From Bauldia litoralis (GTDB lineage: Bacteria > Pseudomonadota > Alphaproteobacteria > Rhizobiales > Kaistiaceae), in contig CAMCWB010000004.1 of NCBI GenBank assembly GCA_945882315.1, positions 33,668 through 97,667 of the forward strand: 64,000 nt of DNA. Reading direction: 5' to 3'. The notes beneath the pieces are model-generated. The model did no database searches, had not been told where the DNA came from, and saw only the letters and a list, made by a program, of their open reading frames with translations. This document shows, piece by piece, positions 38,038-46,291 of the stretch. Position numbers and translations under genes: made by a program. Every line of letters begins with the position of its first letter. Position 1 is the first letter of the stretch.

Positions 38038-41000
38038 TCAGACCAGTTCCACCTGCTCGACGCCCTTCACGGCCCGGAGCGCGCTGGCGATCTGCGGCGA
38101 GACGGCATAGCGGCCAGGAAGGCGCATTTCGACCTCGCGGCGGCCCTGCTCCTGGATGAGGATGAGGCTGACCTCGCCCTCCCCCCTGGCGGTCAGATGC
38201 TTCTGGACGCTCGGCAGCGGGACTTCGTCGCGCAGATAGATGCGGATCTGCTTGAGGCCGGCCATCAGCTTGTCGAGTGCCTTGACCGACTGGATCCGGA
38301 CGCTGATGCCCTCCGGCCGCTCCTCGGCGCCGACCAGAAGCTCGACGGAATTGCCCGGTTCGAGGAGATCGCGGAATTCAGCGAGGCCTTCCGAGAAGAC
38401 GATCGCCTCATAGGAGCCGGTCGGGTCGGAAAGCTGGATGGCGCCCATGCGGTTGCCGTTGCGGATACGGCGTTCCTGGCGCGAGGTGACGGTCGCGGCG
38501 AGGCGCCCGGCGGTGGCGCCGTTGCGGACCGATTCCGAAAATTCGGTCCAGCTCTGGACGCGCATCTTCTGGAGCACCGTGCGGTACTCGTCGAGCGGAT
38601 GGGCGCTCATATAGAAGCCGACCGCGCCATATTCGCGCTGCAGCTTCTCGGCCGGCAGCCAGGAGTCGACGACCGGCAGAAGGAGCGGCTCGCGATCGGA
38701 GGCGCCGCCGAAGAAATCATTCTGACCGCTGACGGCGCCTTCCTGGGTGCGCGTCGCGAGGCCCATGATGCGATCGATGCCGGCGCTGACGCGGGCGCGG
38801 TCAGGCTCGAGCGTATCGAAGGCGCCGGCGGCGGCGAGGCTTTCGAGGACGCGCCTGTTGAAGAGGCGCGGATTGATGCGGCGGGCGAAATCGGCGAGAT
38901 CGCGGAAGGGCTCGCCTCCCCTCGCCTCGACGAGATGCTCGATCGCCTGCGCGCCGACGCCCTTGATAGCGGCGAGTGAATAGAGGATGCGGGCATTGTC
39001 GACGTCGAACTCGACGACGGAGCGATTGACCGAGGGCGACTCGACCGGAATGCCAAGCCGGATCGCCTCGCGGCGGAATTCGGCGAGCTTGTCGGTGTTG
39101 CCGGTCTCAAGCGTCAGCGAAGCCGCCATGAACTCGGCCGGGTAGTTCGCCTTGAGATAGGCCGTCTGGTAGGTGATCAGCGCGTAAGGCGCCGAATGCG
39201 ATTTGTTGAAACCGTATTCCGCGAATTTGGCGCAGGCGTCGAAGATCGCGACGGCGGTCTCCTTTTCGACGCCGCGCTCGGTGGCGCCGTTCAGGAAGCG
39301 GCCACGCTGGGCATCCATCTCGGCCTTGATCTTCTTGCCCATGGCGCGGCGCAGAAGATCGGCCTCGGCCAGCGTGTAGCCGGCCATGTCGCGGGCGATC
39401 TGCTGGACCTGCTCCTGATAGGTGATGATGCCGTAGGTCGGCTCGAGGATCGGCTTCAGCATCGGGTGGAGATATTCGACCGGCTCCTTGCCGAGCTTGC
39501 GCGAGCAATAGGTCGGGATGTTCGCCATCGGCCCCGGACGATAGAGCGCGACCAGCGCGATCAGATCCTCGAAGCGGTCGGGCTTCATGTCGACCAGGGC
39601 GCGGCGCATGCCGGCGCTTTCCACCTGGAACACGCCGACCGTATCGCCGGCGCCGAGCATCTCGAAGCTCTTCTTGTCGTCGAGCGGGATCTTGAGGAGC
39701 TCGATGTCGACGCCGCGGCGGCGGATGAGCTTCACCGCAACGTCCAGGACCGTCAGCGTCTTCAGGCCGAGGAAGTCGAACTTTACGAGCCCGGCCTGCT
39801 CGACCCATTTCATGTTGAACTGGCTGACCTTCATGCCCGAGCGCGGGTCGCGATAGAGCGGCACGAGCTGATCGAGCGGACGGTCGCCGATGACGATGCC
39901 GGCGGCATGCGTCGAGGCGTGGCGGTAAAGGCCTTCGAGCTTCTGCGCGATGATCAGCAGCCGGTCGACGAGCGGGTCGGCCTCGCGCTCGGCCTGGAAG
40001 CGTGGTTCGTCCTCGATCGCCTTGTCGAGCTTGACCGGGTTCGCCGGATTCTGCGGCACCAGCTTGCAGAGCCGGTCGACCTGGCCATAGGGCATCTGGA
40101 GGACGCGGCCGACATCACGCAGCACGGCGCGGGCCTGCAGGGTGCCGAAGGTGATGATCTGCGCGACCTGGTCGGCGCCGTATTTCTCCTGGACATACTG
40201 GATGACCTCGTCGCGCCGGTTCTGGCAGAAGTCGATGTCGAAATCCGGCATCGAGACGCGGTCGGGATTGAGGAAGCGCTCGAAGATAAGCGAGAAGCGC
40301 AGCGGGTCGAGATCGGTGATGGTCAGCGACCAGGCGACCACCGAGCCGGCGCCCGAGCCGCGGCCGGGGCCGACCGGGATGCCCTGCTTCTTCGCCCACT
40401 GGATGAAATCGGCGACAATCAGGAAGTAGCCGGGATATTTCATCCGGACGATGACGCCGATCTCGTATTCCAGGCGCTTCTCGTAATCCTCGACGGTAAG
40501 TCCCGGCGCGAGGCCGTGCCTGGCGAGGCGATCGGCAAGGCCGTTGCGGGCATTCACGGCGAGGAGTTCGGACTCAGCCGCCTCGGCCGCGGCGGCATCG
40601 CCGCCGGTGCCGGCAAAACGCGGCAGGATGGGCTTGCGCACCATCGGCCGGTAGGCGCAGCGCATGGCGATCTCGACGGTGTTCTCGAGCGCCTCGGGCA
40701 CGTCGGCGAAGAGCGCCAGCATCTCGGCGCGCGACTTGAAATAATGTTCGGGCGTCAGCCGGCGGCGTTTCTCCTCGGCGATGACGGCGCCCTCAGCGAT
40801 GGCGATCAGCGCGTCATGGGCCTCGTAATCGTCGCGCTTCGGGAAGAAGGGCTCGTTGGTCGCGACCAGCGGCAGGCCACGCGCATAGGCGAGCGCGACG
40901 AGTTGCGGCTCGACGATTTCCTCGGAGGCGATCTTGTGGCGCTGCAATTCGACATAGAGCCGGTCCCCGAAGAGGGAAGCGAGGCGATCGAGCCGCTCGC

Positions 41001-41496
41001 CGGCAATCTCCTGCTGGCCGGCGGCGATGGCGCGATCGACGGGGCCGCCGGGGCCGCCGGTCAGGCAGATCAGGCCGTCGGTGGCGCCGCCCAGCCAATC
41101 GACCGGGATATGCGCCTTGGTCATGGCGTCCGGCTCGGTGAAGGAGCGCGAGACCAGCCTGACCAGGTTCCAGTAGCCGGCCTCGCTGGAGGCCAGGAGG
41201 ACGATGTCGGTTAGATGCTTCTGCGGCGGCATGCCGGGCCGGCCGGCATCCGAGGCATCGGCGAAATCGACGGCGACCTGGCAGCCGACGATCGGCTGGA
41301 TCCCGGCTTCGACCATCTTCTCGGAGAATTCGAGCGCCCCGAAGAGGTTGCCGGTATCGGTCATGGCCAGCGCCGGCTGGCGGTCGCCGGAGGCAAGATA
41401 GGCGAGCGTCTTCAGCGGCAGCGCGCCTTCCAGCAGCGAATAGGCCGAATGAACCCGCAAATGGACGAAGCCGACGGCGCTCGCGATCCGACTCAT
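38038..41496 (-). CDS. dnaE: DNA polymerase III alpha subunit (replicative, DnaE1 type)
   Basis: This 1152-residue protein is the replicative polymerase. The N-terminal PHP domain starts at FVHLRVHSAYSLLEGALPLK. The polymerase core shows VGPGRGSGAGSVVAWSL and the catalytic MPDFDIDFCQNRRDEV. The helix-hairpin-helix and OB-fold parts follow. AGGAGG lies about 9 bases before the ATG. Length and the lolD-lolC-proS neighbours fit DnaE1 rather than the error-prone ImuC/DnaE2, and no imuAB genes are adjacent. It lies 89 bases after a small ORF with an SOS-type promoter, which may also drive it in part. Confidence 0.96.
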   Translation of the reverse strand: MSRIASAVGFVHLRVHSAYSLLEGALPLKTLAYLASGDRQPALAMTDTGNLFGALEFSEKMVEAGIQPIVGCQVAVDFADASDAGRPGMPPQKHLTDIVLLASSEAGYWNLVRLVSRSFTEPDAMTKAHIPVDWLGGATDGLICLTGGPGGPVDRAIAAGQQEIAGERLDRLASLFGDRLYVELQRHKIASEEIVEPQLVALAYARGLPLVATNEPFFPKRDDYEAHDALIAIAEGAVIAEEKRRRLTPEHYFKSRAEMLALFADVPEALENTVEIAMRCAYRPMVRKPILPRFAGTGGDAAAAEAAESELLAVNARNGLADRLARHGLAPGLTVEDYEKRLEYEIGVIVRMKYPGYFLIVADFIQWAKKQGIPVGPGRGSGAGSVVAWSLTITDLDPLRFSLIFERFLNPDRVSMPDFDIDFCQNRRDEVIQYVQEKYGADQVAQIITFGTLQARAVLRDVGRVLQMPYGQVDRLCKLVPQNPANPVKLDKAIEDEPRFQAEREADPLVDRLLIIAQKLEGLYRHASTHAAGIVIGDRPLDQLVPLYRDPRSGMKVSQFNMKWVEQAGLVKFDFLGLKTLTVLDVAVKLIRRRGVDIELLKIPLDDKKSFEMLGAGDTVGVFQVESAGMRRALVDMKPDRFEDLIALVALYRPGPMANIPTYCSRKLGKEPVEYLHPMLKPILEPTYGIITYQEQVQQIARDMAGYTLAEADLLRRAMGKKIKAEMDAQRGRFLNGATERGVEKETAVAIFDACAKFAEYGFNKSHSAPYALITYQTAYLKANYPAEFMAASLTLETGNTDKLAEFRREAIRLGIPVESPSVNRSVVEFDVDNARILYSLAAIKGVGAQAIEHLVEARGGEPFRDLADFARRINPRLFNRRVLESLAAAGAFDTLEPDRARVSAGIDRIMGLATRTQEGAVSGQNDFFGGASDREPLLLPVVDSWLPAEKLQREYGAVGFYMSAHPLDEYRTVLQKMRVQSWTEFSESVRNGATAGRLAATVTSRQERRIRNGNRMGAIQLSDPTGSYEAIVFSEGLAEFRDLLEPGNSVELLVGAEERPEGISVRIQSVKALDKLMAGLKQIRIYLRDEVPLPSVQKHLTARGEGEVSLILIQEQGRREVEMRLPGRYAVSPQIASALRAVKGVEQVELV

Positions 41497-41585
41497 GACG
41501 CGATCCTCCTCGCGCCAAGTTTCGGCGATGGCCGGAGGCCTGTCCATGCGGCCGGACCGCTCGTCCAGAGCTAGTTCGGGCAGAG

Positions 41586-41684
41586 CTAATTCAGGAAATG
41601 GAGCATCTCCGACAGGACGCCGATCGAGGCGACGAAAGACGTGATCGAAATGAGCGCTGCGAGATCGCGAATGAGACTGGGCAT
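41586..41684 (-). CDS. Candidate SOS-induced 32-residue membrane micropeptide
   Basis: An ATG preceded by AAAGGAGGGACGTC, one of the strongest ribosome binding sites in the window, opens a 32-codon frame ending in TAG. The peptide has a short N terminus with Arg6 and Asp7, one hydrophobic segment at residues 8-24 (LAALISITSFVASIGVL), and a polar end. It could span the inner membrane once. Its promoter carries a perfect LexA box. Length, topology and SOS control recall SidA, the 29-residue SOS-induced division inhibitor of Caulobacter crescentus; homology is not established. It precedes dnaE by 89 bases on the same strand. Confidence 0.72.
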   Translation of the reverse strand: MPSLIRDLAALISITSFVASIGVLSEMLHFLN

Positions 41685-41712
41685 GACGTCCCTCCTTTGC
41701 TTTGGGACGCCT

Positions 41713-41742
41713 AGTATGTTCATGTTTTGTTCTCGTCGTCAA
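41713..41742 (-). promoter_or_regulatory. Promoter with embedded LexA operator upstream of the micropeptide and dnaE
   Basis: On the minus strand TTGACG (41742-41737), an 18-base spacer and CATACT (41718-41713) form a promoter. The spacer region holds GAACAAAACATGAAC (41732-41718), an exact GAAC-N7-GAAC LexA box. A bound repressor would block RNA polymerase directly. The transcript would start near 41706, about 20 bases before the micropeptide ATG. Confidence 0.82.
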
Positions 41743-41841
41743 TTACCGAGATTCGGCGCCTTGCGGACACCGTGAATCCTTCGTTACCGAGGGGAGCCAT
41801 CCATTTGAAAAAATATTCGAGACAAGCGGAACCAGCCCCGG

Positions 41842-41942
41842 CAGCCGGCGTTGTCTAGATGCCGGCTGGCGTTCCCCCGCCCCCCTTTAGCCAGTCGGTA
41901 AAAGGGCCGCTCCAATCTCCGGATTGGGGCGGCTTTTTCTTT
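41842..41942 (+). ncRNA. Candidate small RNA or leader with C-rich segment and terminator
   Basis: CAGCCGGC (41842-41849) pairs with GCCGGCTG (41861-41868). A single-stranded C-rich stretch GTTCCCCCGCCCCCCTTTAG (41871-41890) follows, then a terminator stem, GCCGCTCCAATC with GGATTGGGGCGGC, and TTTTTCTTT (41906-41942). C-rich unpaired regions are used by some rhizobial small RNAs to mask Shine-Dalgarno sites. The 5' end is uncertain; no convincing promoter was found in 41760-41840. Confidence 0.45.
41906..41942 (+). terminator. Rho-independent terminator
   Basis: A stem of about 12 pairs, GCCGCTCCAATC-tcc-GGATTGGGGCGGC (one bulge), is followed by TTTTTCTTT. No plus-strand gene precedes it, so it must end a non-coding transcript or read-through. 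Confidence 0.85.
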
Positions 41943-42010
41943 GGACCGATGCCGGAACCTGCAGTCGATTATGGGCGTTTCTTCCGCGAGCGGGCGGAAG
42001 GAGAATTGCG

Positions 42011-42349
42011 ATGCGACAGGCATTGGCCGGACCGCTTTTCGAAGACCGGTCCTTTTCCCTCGATCATATCATGCGGGGCTGGCGCGGCTTCGTGCGGCAA
42101 TGGCGGCAGGATTTCGCTTTCGCACGCTATATGCGGGACGCGCTTTCCGGCCGGCCGGTCACGCAGGCAGAGACAGAAACTGCGAGGAAGGCGGTTGCGT
42201 TCGCCTTTGCAGATATCCGCTCGCCCTCATTCCATCTCGACGATCTTGCCCTCCCTCAACGTAATGCGTCGGTCCATGCGGGCCGCAAGATCGTGATTGT
42301 GCGTCGCGATAAGGGCAGCGAGCTTCGAGGCTCGTACAATTTGCGCTAG
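42011..42349 (+). CDS. Small basic protein of unknown function, 3' end antisense to lolD
   Basis: This 112-residue frame starts at an ATG after GGAAGGAGAATTGCG, a strong ribosome site partly inside a TTCCGC/GCGGAA hairpin. The first 65 residues look protein-like ([20 protein letters not shown], aromatic and basic). The last 41 codons overlap the lolD 3' end on the other strand and may be less constrained. No family is recognised. It could be a real gene or a chance frame helped by the strong site. Confidence 0.5.
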   Translation: MRQALAGPLFEDRSFSLDHIMRGWRGFVRQWRQDFAFARYMRDALSGRPVTQAETETARKAVAFAFADIRSPSFHLDDLALPQRNASVHAGRKIVIVRRDKGSELRGSYNLR

Positions 42350-42949
42350 CCCGTCGAAGACGAGACCGGAGGTCGACGGATCGAGATTGCCGGTCGGCTC
42401 GTCCGCCAGAAGCAGCCGCGGCGCGTTGGCGACGGCCCGCGCGATGGCCACCCGCTGCTGTTCGCCTCCCGATAATTCCGATGGCCGATGCTCCGCGCGC
42501 TTCTGGATGCGCATATAGGCCAGCAACTGCATGGCGCGCTGATGCGCGACGCGCTGGCTGGTGCCGCGAATGAGCTGCGGCATCATGATGTTCTCGACGG
42601 CAGAGAACTCCGGCAGCAGATGGTGAAACTGGTAGACGAAGCCGATCTGCAGCCGGCGGATCGTGGTCAGTTCGCTATCGGAGAGTTCGCCGGTCTTGCG
42701 CCCCGAGATCACCACCTCGCCGCCGTCGGGCCGCTCCAGCAAACCGGCGAGATGGAGCAAGGTCGATTTGCCGACACCCGACGGCGCGACGATGGCGACC
42801 ATTTCACCCGGAAAGATGGTGAGGTTGGCGCCGTTCAGGATGGTGAGCGGGCCGGCCGCGCCCGTGTAGGTCCGCTCGACGTCGATCAGCCGAAGCGCCG
42901 GCTTTCTGGCCGGCGGTCCCTCTCGCGGCGAAGTCGACTGGGTGCTCAT
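42227..42949 (-). CDS. lolD: Lipoprotein-releasing ABC transporter ATP-binding protein
   Basis: This 240-residue ABC ATPase powers release of outer-membrane lipoproteins from the inner membrane. Walker A is APSGVGKST, the signature is LSGGEQQR and Walker B is LLLADEPTG, with the H-loop in ATHNHD. Its start overlaps the lolC stop by 4 bases. This is the MacB/LolD type. Confidence 0.95.
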   Translation of the reverse strand: MSTQSTSPREGPPARKPALRLIDVERTYTGAAGPLTILNGANLTIFPGEMVAIVAPSGVGKSTLLHLAGLLERPDGGEVVISGRKTGELSDSELTTIRRLQIGFVYQFHHLLPEFSAVENIMMPQLIRGTSQRVAHQRAMQLLAYMRIQKRAEHRPSELSGGEQQRVAIARAVANAPRLLLADEPTGNLDPSTSGLVFDGLAQIVRASKLAALIATHNHDLAARMDRRITLREGKIVEME

Positions 42950-44235
42950 TCGTATCGCAGCGCCTCGACCGGATCGAGACGCGCCGCCCGCCAGGCCGGG
43001 TAGATCGTCGCCAGATAGGACAGGATCAGCGCCATGAGGACGACGGACACCGTCTCGCCGCTGTCCATGTCGGCGGGAAGCTGGCTCAGGAAATAGAGTT
43101 CCGGCGAGAAGACGTCGGTCCGCGTCAGCCGCGAGATGAACTGGCGGATCGTTTCGACATTCAGGCAGATGACGACGCCGAGGAGGAATCCGGCGAGCGT
43201 GCCGACCGTGCCGATCGCCGCGCCGGTGATGAAGAAGACGCGCATGATGGCGCCGCGCGTCGCCCCCATGGTTCGCAAGATCGCAATGTCGTGGCCCTTG
43301 TCCTTCACCAGCATGGTGAGACCGGAAATGATGTTCAGCGCCGCGACGAGGACGATGAGCATCAGGATCAGGAACATCACGTTGCGCTCGACCTCGAGCG
43401 CCGAGAAGAAGGTCGAATTCCGCTGCCGCCAGTCGCCGAGCACGATCGGCCGCTCGGCGGCCGCCTCGACCGCCGGCCGCAGGCGGTCGATGTCGTCGGG
43501 ATGGGCGAGGTAGATCTCGATCGCCGTCGCGTAGCCATCCTGGTTGAAATAGATCTGCGCTTCCTCGAAGGGCATGAAAACAAAGGTGGAATCATATTCC
43601 GACATGCCGATCTCGAAGATCGCGACGATCGGATAGGCCTTGACGCGCGGCGTCACGCCGAGGGGCGTCACGCTGCCGCGCGGCGAGACCAGCGTCAGCG
43701 AATCCCCGAGCACGAGCCCCAGCGATTGTGCGAGGCGCGTGCCGATCGCGACGCCGCCCGAGGCGGAAAAATTCTCCAACGTGCCGAGCCTGATATTCTT
43801 GGCGACGCCCGGCACGCGGGCGAGATCTGCGTCGCGGACGGCGCGGACGAGCACGCCGTTGGATGTTTCCAGCCCGCTCGCAAGCGCCTGCCCCTCGATC
43901 AGCGGGATGGCGGAGACGACGCCGGGGACGCCGGCGATGCGCGCCGCGACAGCGTCGAAATCGGTCAGTTCCGAATCCAGCGGCTGGATAATGAAATGGC
44001 CGTTCAGGCCGAGGATCTTGTCGATGAGCTGGGCGCGGAAGCCGTTCATCACCGCCATGACGACGATGAGCGTCGCGACGCCCAGCACGATGCCGAGAAA
44101 GGCGAAGCCGGCGATGATGGAGATGAAGCTCTCGCGCCGGCGGGCACGGAGATAGCGAAAGGCGATCATCCACTCGAAGCGCGCGAAAGGCCGCGTGCCG
44201 GTCGATCGCTCAGTCGCGGTGTCGCGGCTTGCCAT
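42946..44235 (-). CDS. lolC: Lipoprotein-releasing system transmembrane protein LolC/LolE
   Basis: This 429-residue FtsX-type permease has a first membrane helix near residues 38-66 ([20 protein letters not shown]), a periplasmic domain to about residue 280, and three C-terminal helices with [16 protein letters not shown] single permease gene with lolD suggests a homodimeric LolCE-type complex (LolF-like), as in many bacteria outside the gammaproteobacteria. It lies 3 bases after proS. Confidence 0.93.
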   Translation of the reverse strand: MASRDTATERSTGTRPFARFEWMIAFRYLRARRRESFISIIAGFAFLGIVLGVATLIVVMAVMNGFRAQLIDKILGLNGHFIIQPLDSELTDFDAVAARIAGVPGVVSAIPLIEGQALASGLETSNGVLVRAVRDADLARVPGVAKNIRLGTLENFSASGGVAIGTRLAQSLGLVLGDSLTLVSPRGSVTPLGVTPRVKAYPIVAIFEIGMSEYDSTFVFMPFEEAQIYFNQDGYATAIEIYLAHPDDIDRLRPAVEAAAERPIVLGDWRQRNSTFFSALEVERNVMFLILMLIVLVAALNIISGLTMLVKDKGHDIAILRTMGATRGAIMRVFFITGAAIGTVGTLAGFLLGVVICLNVETIRQFISRLTRTDVFSPELYFLSQLPADMDSGETVSVVLMALILSYLATIYPAWRAARLDPVEALRYE

Positions 44236-44238
44236 GCC

Positions 44239-45558
44239 CTAGCCGGCCAACAGGCGGTCGACGACGGAGTCGATCGGCAGGGTTTCGCGGGCGCCGGTGG
44301 CACGACGCTTGATCTCGGCTTCGCCGCTCGCCGCGCCCTTCGGGCCGATGATCACCTGCCAGGGCAGTCCGATCAGGTCCATCGACGCGAATTTGGCGCC
44401 GGCGCGCTGGTCGAGATCGTCGTAGAGGACCGATAGCCCGGCCTTCACCAGGCGATCGTAGAGCTTCTCGGCCGCGGCGTCGGTCGCCGCATCGCCGGGC
44501 TTGAGGTTGATCAGGCCGACGGCGAATGGAGCGATGCTGTCCGGCCAGATGATGCCGGCTTCGTCATGGCTCGCCTCGATGACCGCGCCGACGAGGCGCG
44601 ACACGCCGACGCCGTAGGAGCCCATATGGACGAAATGCTCGGCGCCGTCGGGGCCGGCGACCTTGGCGCCCATCGGCTCGGAATATTTGGTGCCGAAATA
44701 GAAGATGTGGCCGACTTCGATGCCGCGCGCCGTGATGCGCCTTTCTTCCGGCAGCTTATTGAAGGCCTCGACGTCATGTTTCTCGTCGGTCGCGGCGTAG
44801 TGCGACGTCCAGGCATCGACGATCGGCGAGAGGTCGCCGCGGAAGTCGATGTCGGCGGGCGGGATGGGTAGATCGAGGAGGTCGCGCGAACAGTAAACCT
44901 CGCTCTCGCCGGTCGAGGCGAGGATGATGAATTCATGGCTCATGTCGCCGCCGATCGGGCCGGATTCGGCGCGCATCGGAATGGCCTTCAGGCCGAGCCG
45001 CTCGAAGGTCCGGAGATAGGCGACGAACATGCGCTGATAGGCAGCGCGCGCCGATTCCCGATCGATATCAAAGGAATAGGCATCCTTCATGAGAAATTCG
45101 CGGCCGCGCATGACGCCGAAGCGCGGGCGGACCTCGTCGCGGAATTTCCACTGGATGTGATAGAGATTGAGCGGCATCGCGCGGTACGAACTGACATAGG
45201 CCCGGAAGATGTCGGTGATCATCTCCTCATTGGTCGGGCCGTAGAGCATGTCGCGCTCGTGCCGGTCCTGGATGCGCAGCATCTCCTTGCCGTAAGCCTC
45301 GTAGCGGCCACTTTCGCGCCAGAGATCGGCGGATTGCAGCGTCGGCATCAGCATTTCGATGGCGCCCGACCGGTCCTGCTCCTCGCGCACGATCTGCGCG
45401 ATGTTTTCGAGCACGCGCTTGCCGAGCGGCAACCAGGAATAAATGCCGGCCGACTGCTGGCGGATGAGCCCGGCGCGCAGCATGAGGCGGTGCGAAACGA
45501 TTTCCGCCTCTTTCGGAGTCTCCCGGAGCGTCGGCAGGAAGTATCGGGAGAGGCGCAT
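44239..45558 (-). CDS. proS: Prolyl-tRNA synthetase, short form without INS editing domain
   Basis: This 439-residue class II synthetase has motif 1 in [19 protein letters not shown], motif 2 in [19 protein letters not shown] and motif 3 near [17 protein letters not shown]. The bacterial-type enzyme of E. coli is about 570 residues; the missing part is the INS editing insertion, whose position is bridged by a short link. Alphaproteobacteria commonly have this form and rely on a separate ProXp-ala-type deacylase. It is followed closely by lolC. Confidence 0.96.
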   Translation of the reverse strand: MRLSRYFLPTLRETPKEAEIVSHRLMLRAGLIRQQSAGIYSWLPLGKRVLENIAQIVREEQDRSGAIEMLMPTLQSADLWRESGRYEAYGKEMLRIQDRHERDMLYGPTNEEMITDIFRAYVSSYRAMPLNLYHIQWKFRDEVRPRFGVMRGREFLMKDAYSFDIDRESARAAYQRMFVAYLRTFERLGLKAIPMRAESGPIGGDMSHEFIILASTGESEVYCSRDLLDLPIPPADIDFRGDLSPIVDAWTSHYAATDEKHDVEAFNKLPEERRITARGIEVGHIFYFGTKYSEPMGAKVAGPDGAEHFVHMGSYGVGVSRLVGAVIEASHDEAGIIWPDSIAPFAVGLINLKPGDAATDAAAEKLYDRLVKAGLSVLYDDLDQRAGAKFASMDLIGLPWQVIIGPKGAASGEAEIKRRATGARETLPIDSVVDRLLAG

Positions 45559-45718
45559 GATTCTGGAGGCTCCGTGTGCGTTTCTTGGTGCGCCGCAGTC
45601 AATCGATCGGGTTCAGAAAAAACAAGCACTTTTGCCGTTTTTGAGGCCGAGCGCCGAGCTACCCAGCGACGCAGCCTTTCGGTCGCGCAAAAGCGAAGCC
45701 GGAAAAGCTTTTCGCGTG

Positions 45719-45741
45719 AATTGCATGATTCGTGCAAAATT
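45719..45741. promoter_or_regulatory. Inverted repeat upstream of proS
   Basis: ATTGCA-tgattcg-TGCAAAAT forms a palindrome 160 bases before the proS start and about 22 bases before the proposed small-RNA promoter. It could be an operator between the divergent transcripts. No family consensus is recognised. Confidence 0.3.
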
Positions 45742-45762
45742 ATTGGGCTGGGCACGCACAAA

Positions 45763-45790
45763 TTGGTGACAAGCCCTCCGACATTAGATA
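45763..45790 (+). promoter_or_regulatory. Candidate promoter for an intergenic small RNA
   Basis: TTGGTG (45763-45768), a 16-base spacer and TAGATA (45785-45790) resemble a sigma-70-type promoter. It points towards the terminator at 45983-46010 with no open reading frame between. Confidence 0.5.
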
Positions 45791-45796
45791 CGCTTC

Positions 45797-46010
45797 TCTT
45801 CATAACAAGGGGATGGGACGAGCTGTCGCTCTCACCCTTCCCGTAAAATGGCATAGCGGTCTATGTCTTGGGAGGAAGAGCCATTCGGGCGCGCCGTTCG
45901 GTTGCTGCCGCCGGTCCCGATAACCCAATCAGCCAGTTGGGCGTTGGATCGGCACGAAGGGTTAAGACGCGGAACTGACGGAGCAAGGCCGAAAGGCCTT
46001 GCTTTTTTTT
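45797..46010 (+). ncRNA. Candidate structured small RNA between proS and the DUF1467 gene
   Basis: The 456-base gap 45559-46014 has no credible gene but holds three hairpins and a terminator. Hairpin A pairs GGG/GGG/GAGC (45810-45823) with GCTC/CCC/CCC (45828-45842). Hairpin B pairs AATGGC (45847) with GCCATT (45880) around a CATAG-CGGT-CTATG stem. Hairpin C pairs CCGAT/CCCAA (45917-45928) with TTGGG/ATCGG (45937-45952). The transcript would be about 214 nt. Between B's stems lies GGGAGGAAGAG, a purine-rich exposed segment. It is not recognised as 6S, SRP, tmRNA or RNase P. Confidence 0.5.
45983..46010 (+). terminator. Strong rho-independent terminator
   Basis: GCAAGGCC-gaaa-GGCCTTGC, a perfect 8-base-pair stem with a stable GAAA loop, is followed by eight T residues. 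It lies 5 bases from the stop of the oppositely oriented DUF1467 gene. Confidence 0.92.
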
Positions 46011-46014
46011 GTTT

Positions 46015-46284
46015 CTAACGGATCGGGTAGATGAGGTCGGCGATCATTTCGAGATCGAAGCCGAAGCGATCGATCGCCAGCCAGATCCCCAGCACCACGA
46101 TTGCCGAAACAATTGTCGTCGCCACCGCCTTCTTCAGAAGCCGCGGCCGGGTCGGCGCGCTGTGAGCGCTGCCTAGGACGATGTCGCCATCCTCTTCCTG
46201 CGTCCTCACGCCGAAAGGCAGGACGGCGAAAAGGACGATCCACCAGACGACGAAGTAGATCGCGGCGACGCTGACGATACTCAT
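46015..46284 (-). CDS. DUF1467-family small membrane protein
   Basis: This 89-residue protein starts at MSIVSVAAIYFVVWW. It has a first membrane helix at about residues 4-22 followed by PFGVRTQEEDGDIVLGSAHSAP, the family hallmark, and a second helix near residues 52-70. It sits just downstream of rnj, the usual rhizobial place. The function of the family is unknown. Confidence 0.9.
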   Translation of the reverse strand: MSIVSVAAIYFVVWWIVLFAVLPFGVRTQEEDGDIVLGSAHSAPTRPRLLKKAVATTIVSAIVVLGIWLAIDRFGFDLEMIADLIYPIR

Positions 46285-46291
46285 GCGGCGG

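Noticed and set aside
39196..41214. 672-codon open frame on the plus strand
   Set aside because: It is antisense to dnaE, whose motifs are intact; long antisense frames are expected in high-GC DNA and this one lacks a ribosome site and protein-like composition.
38038..41496. Possibility that dnaE is the error-prone DnaE2/ImuC because of the LexA box
   Set aside because: Its length, full C-terminal part and lolD-lolC-proS neighbours fit DnaE1, and no imuA or imuB is adjacent.
45732..45923. 63-codon frame inside the proposed small RNA
   Set aside because: No ribosome site; the stem structure and terminator fit an RNA better.
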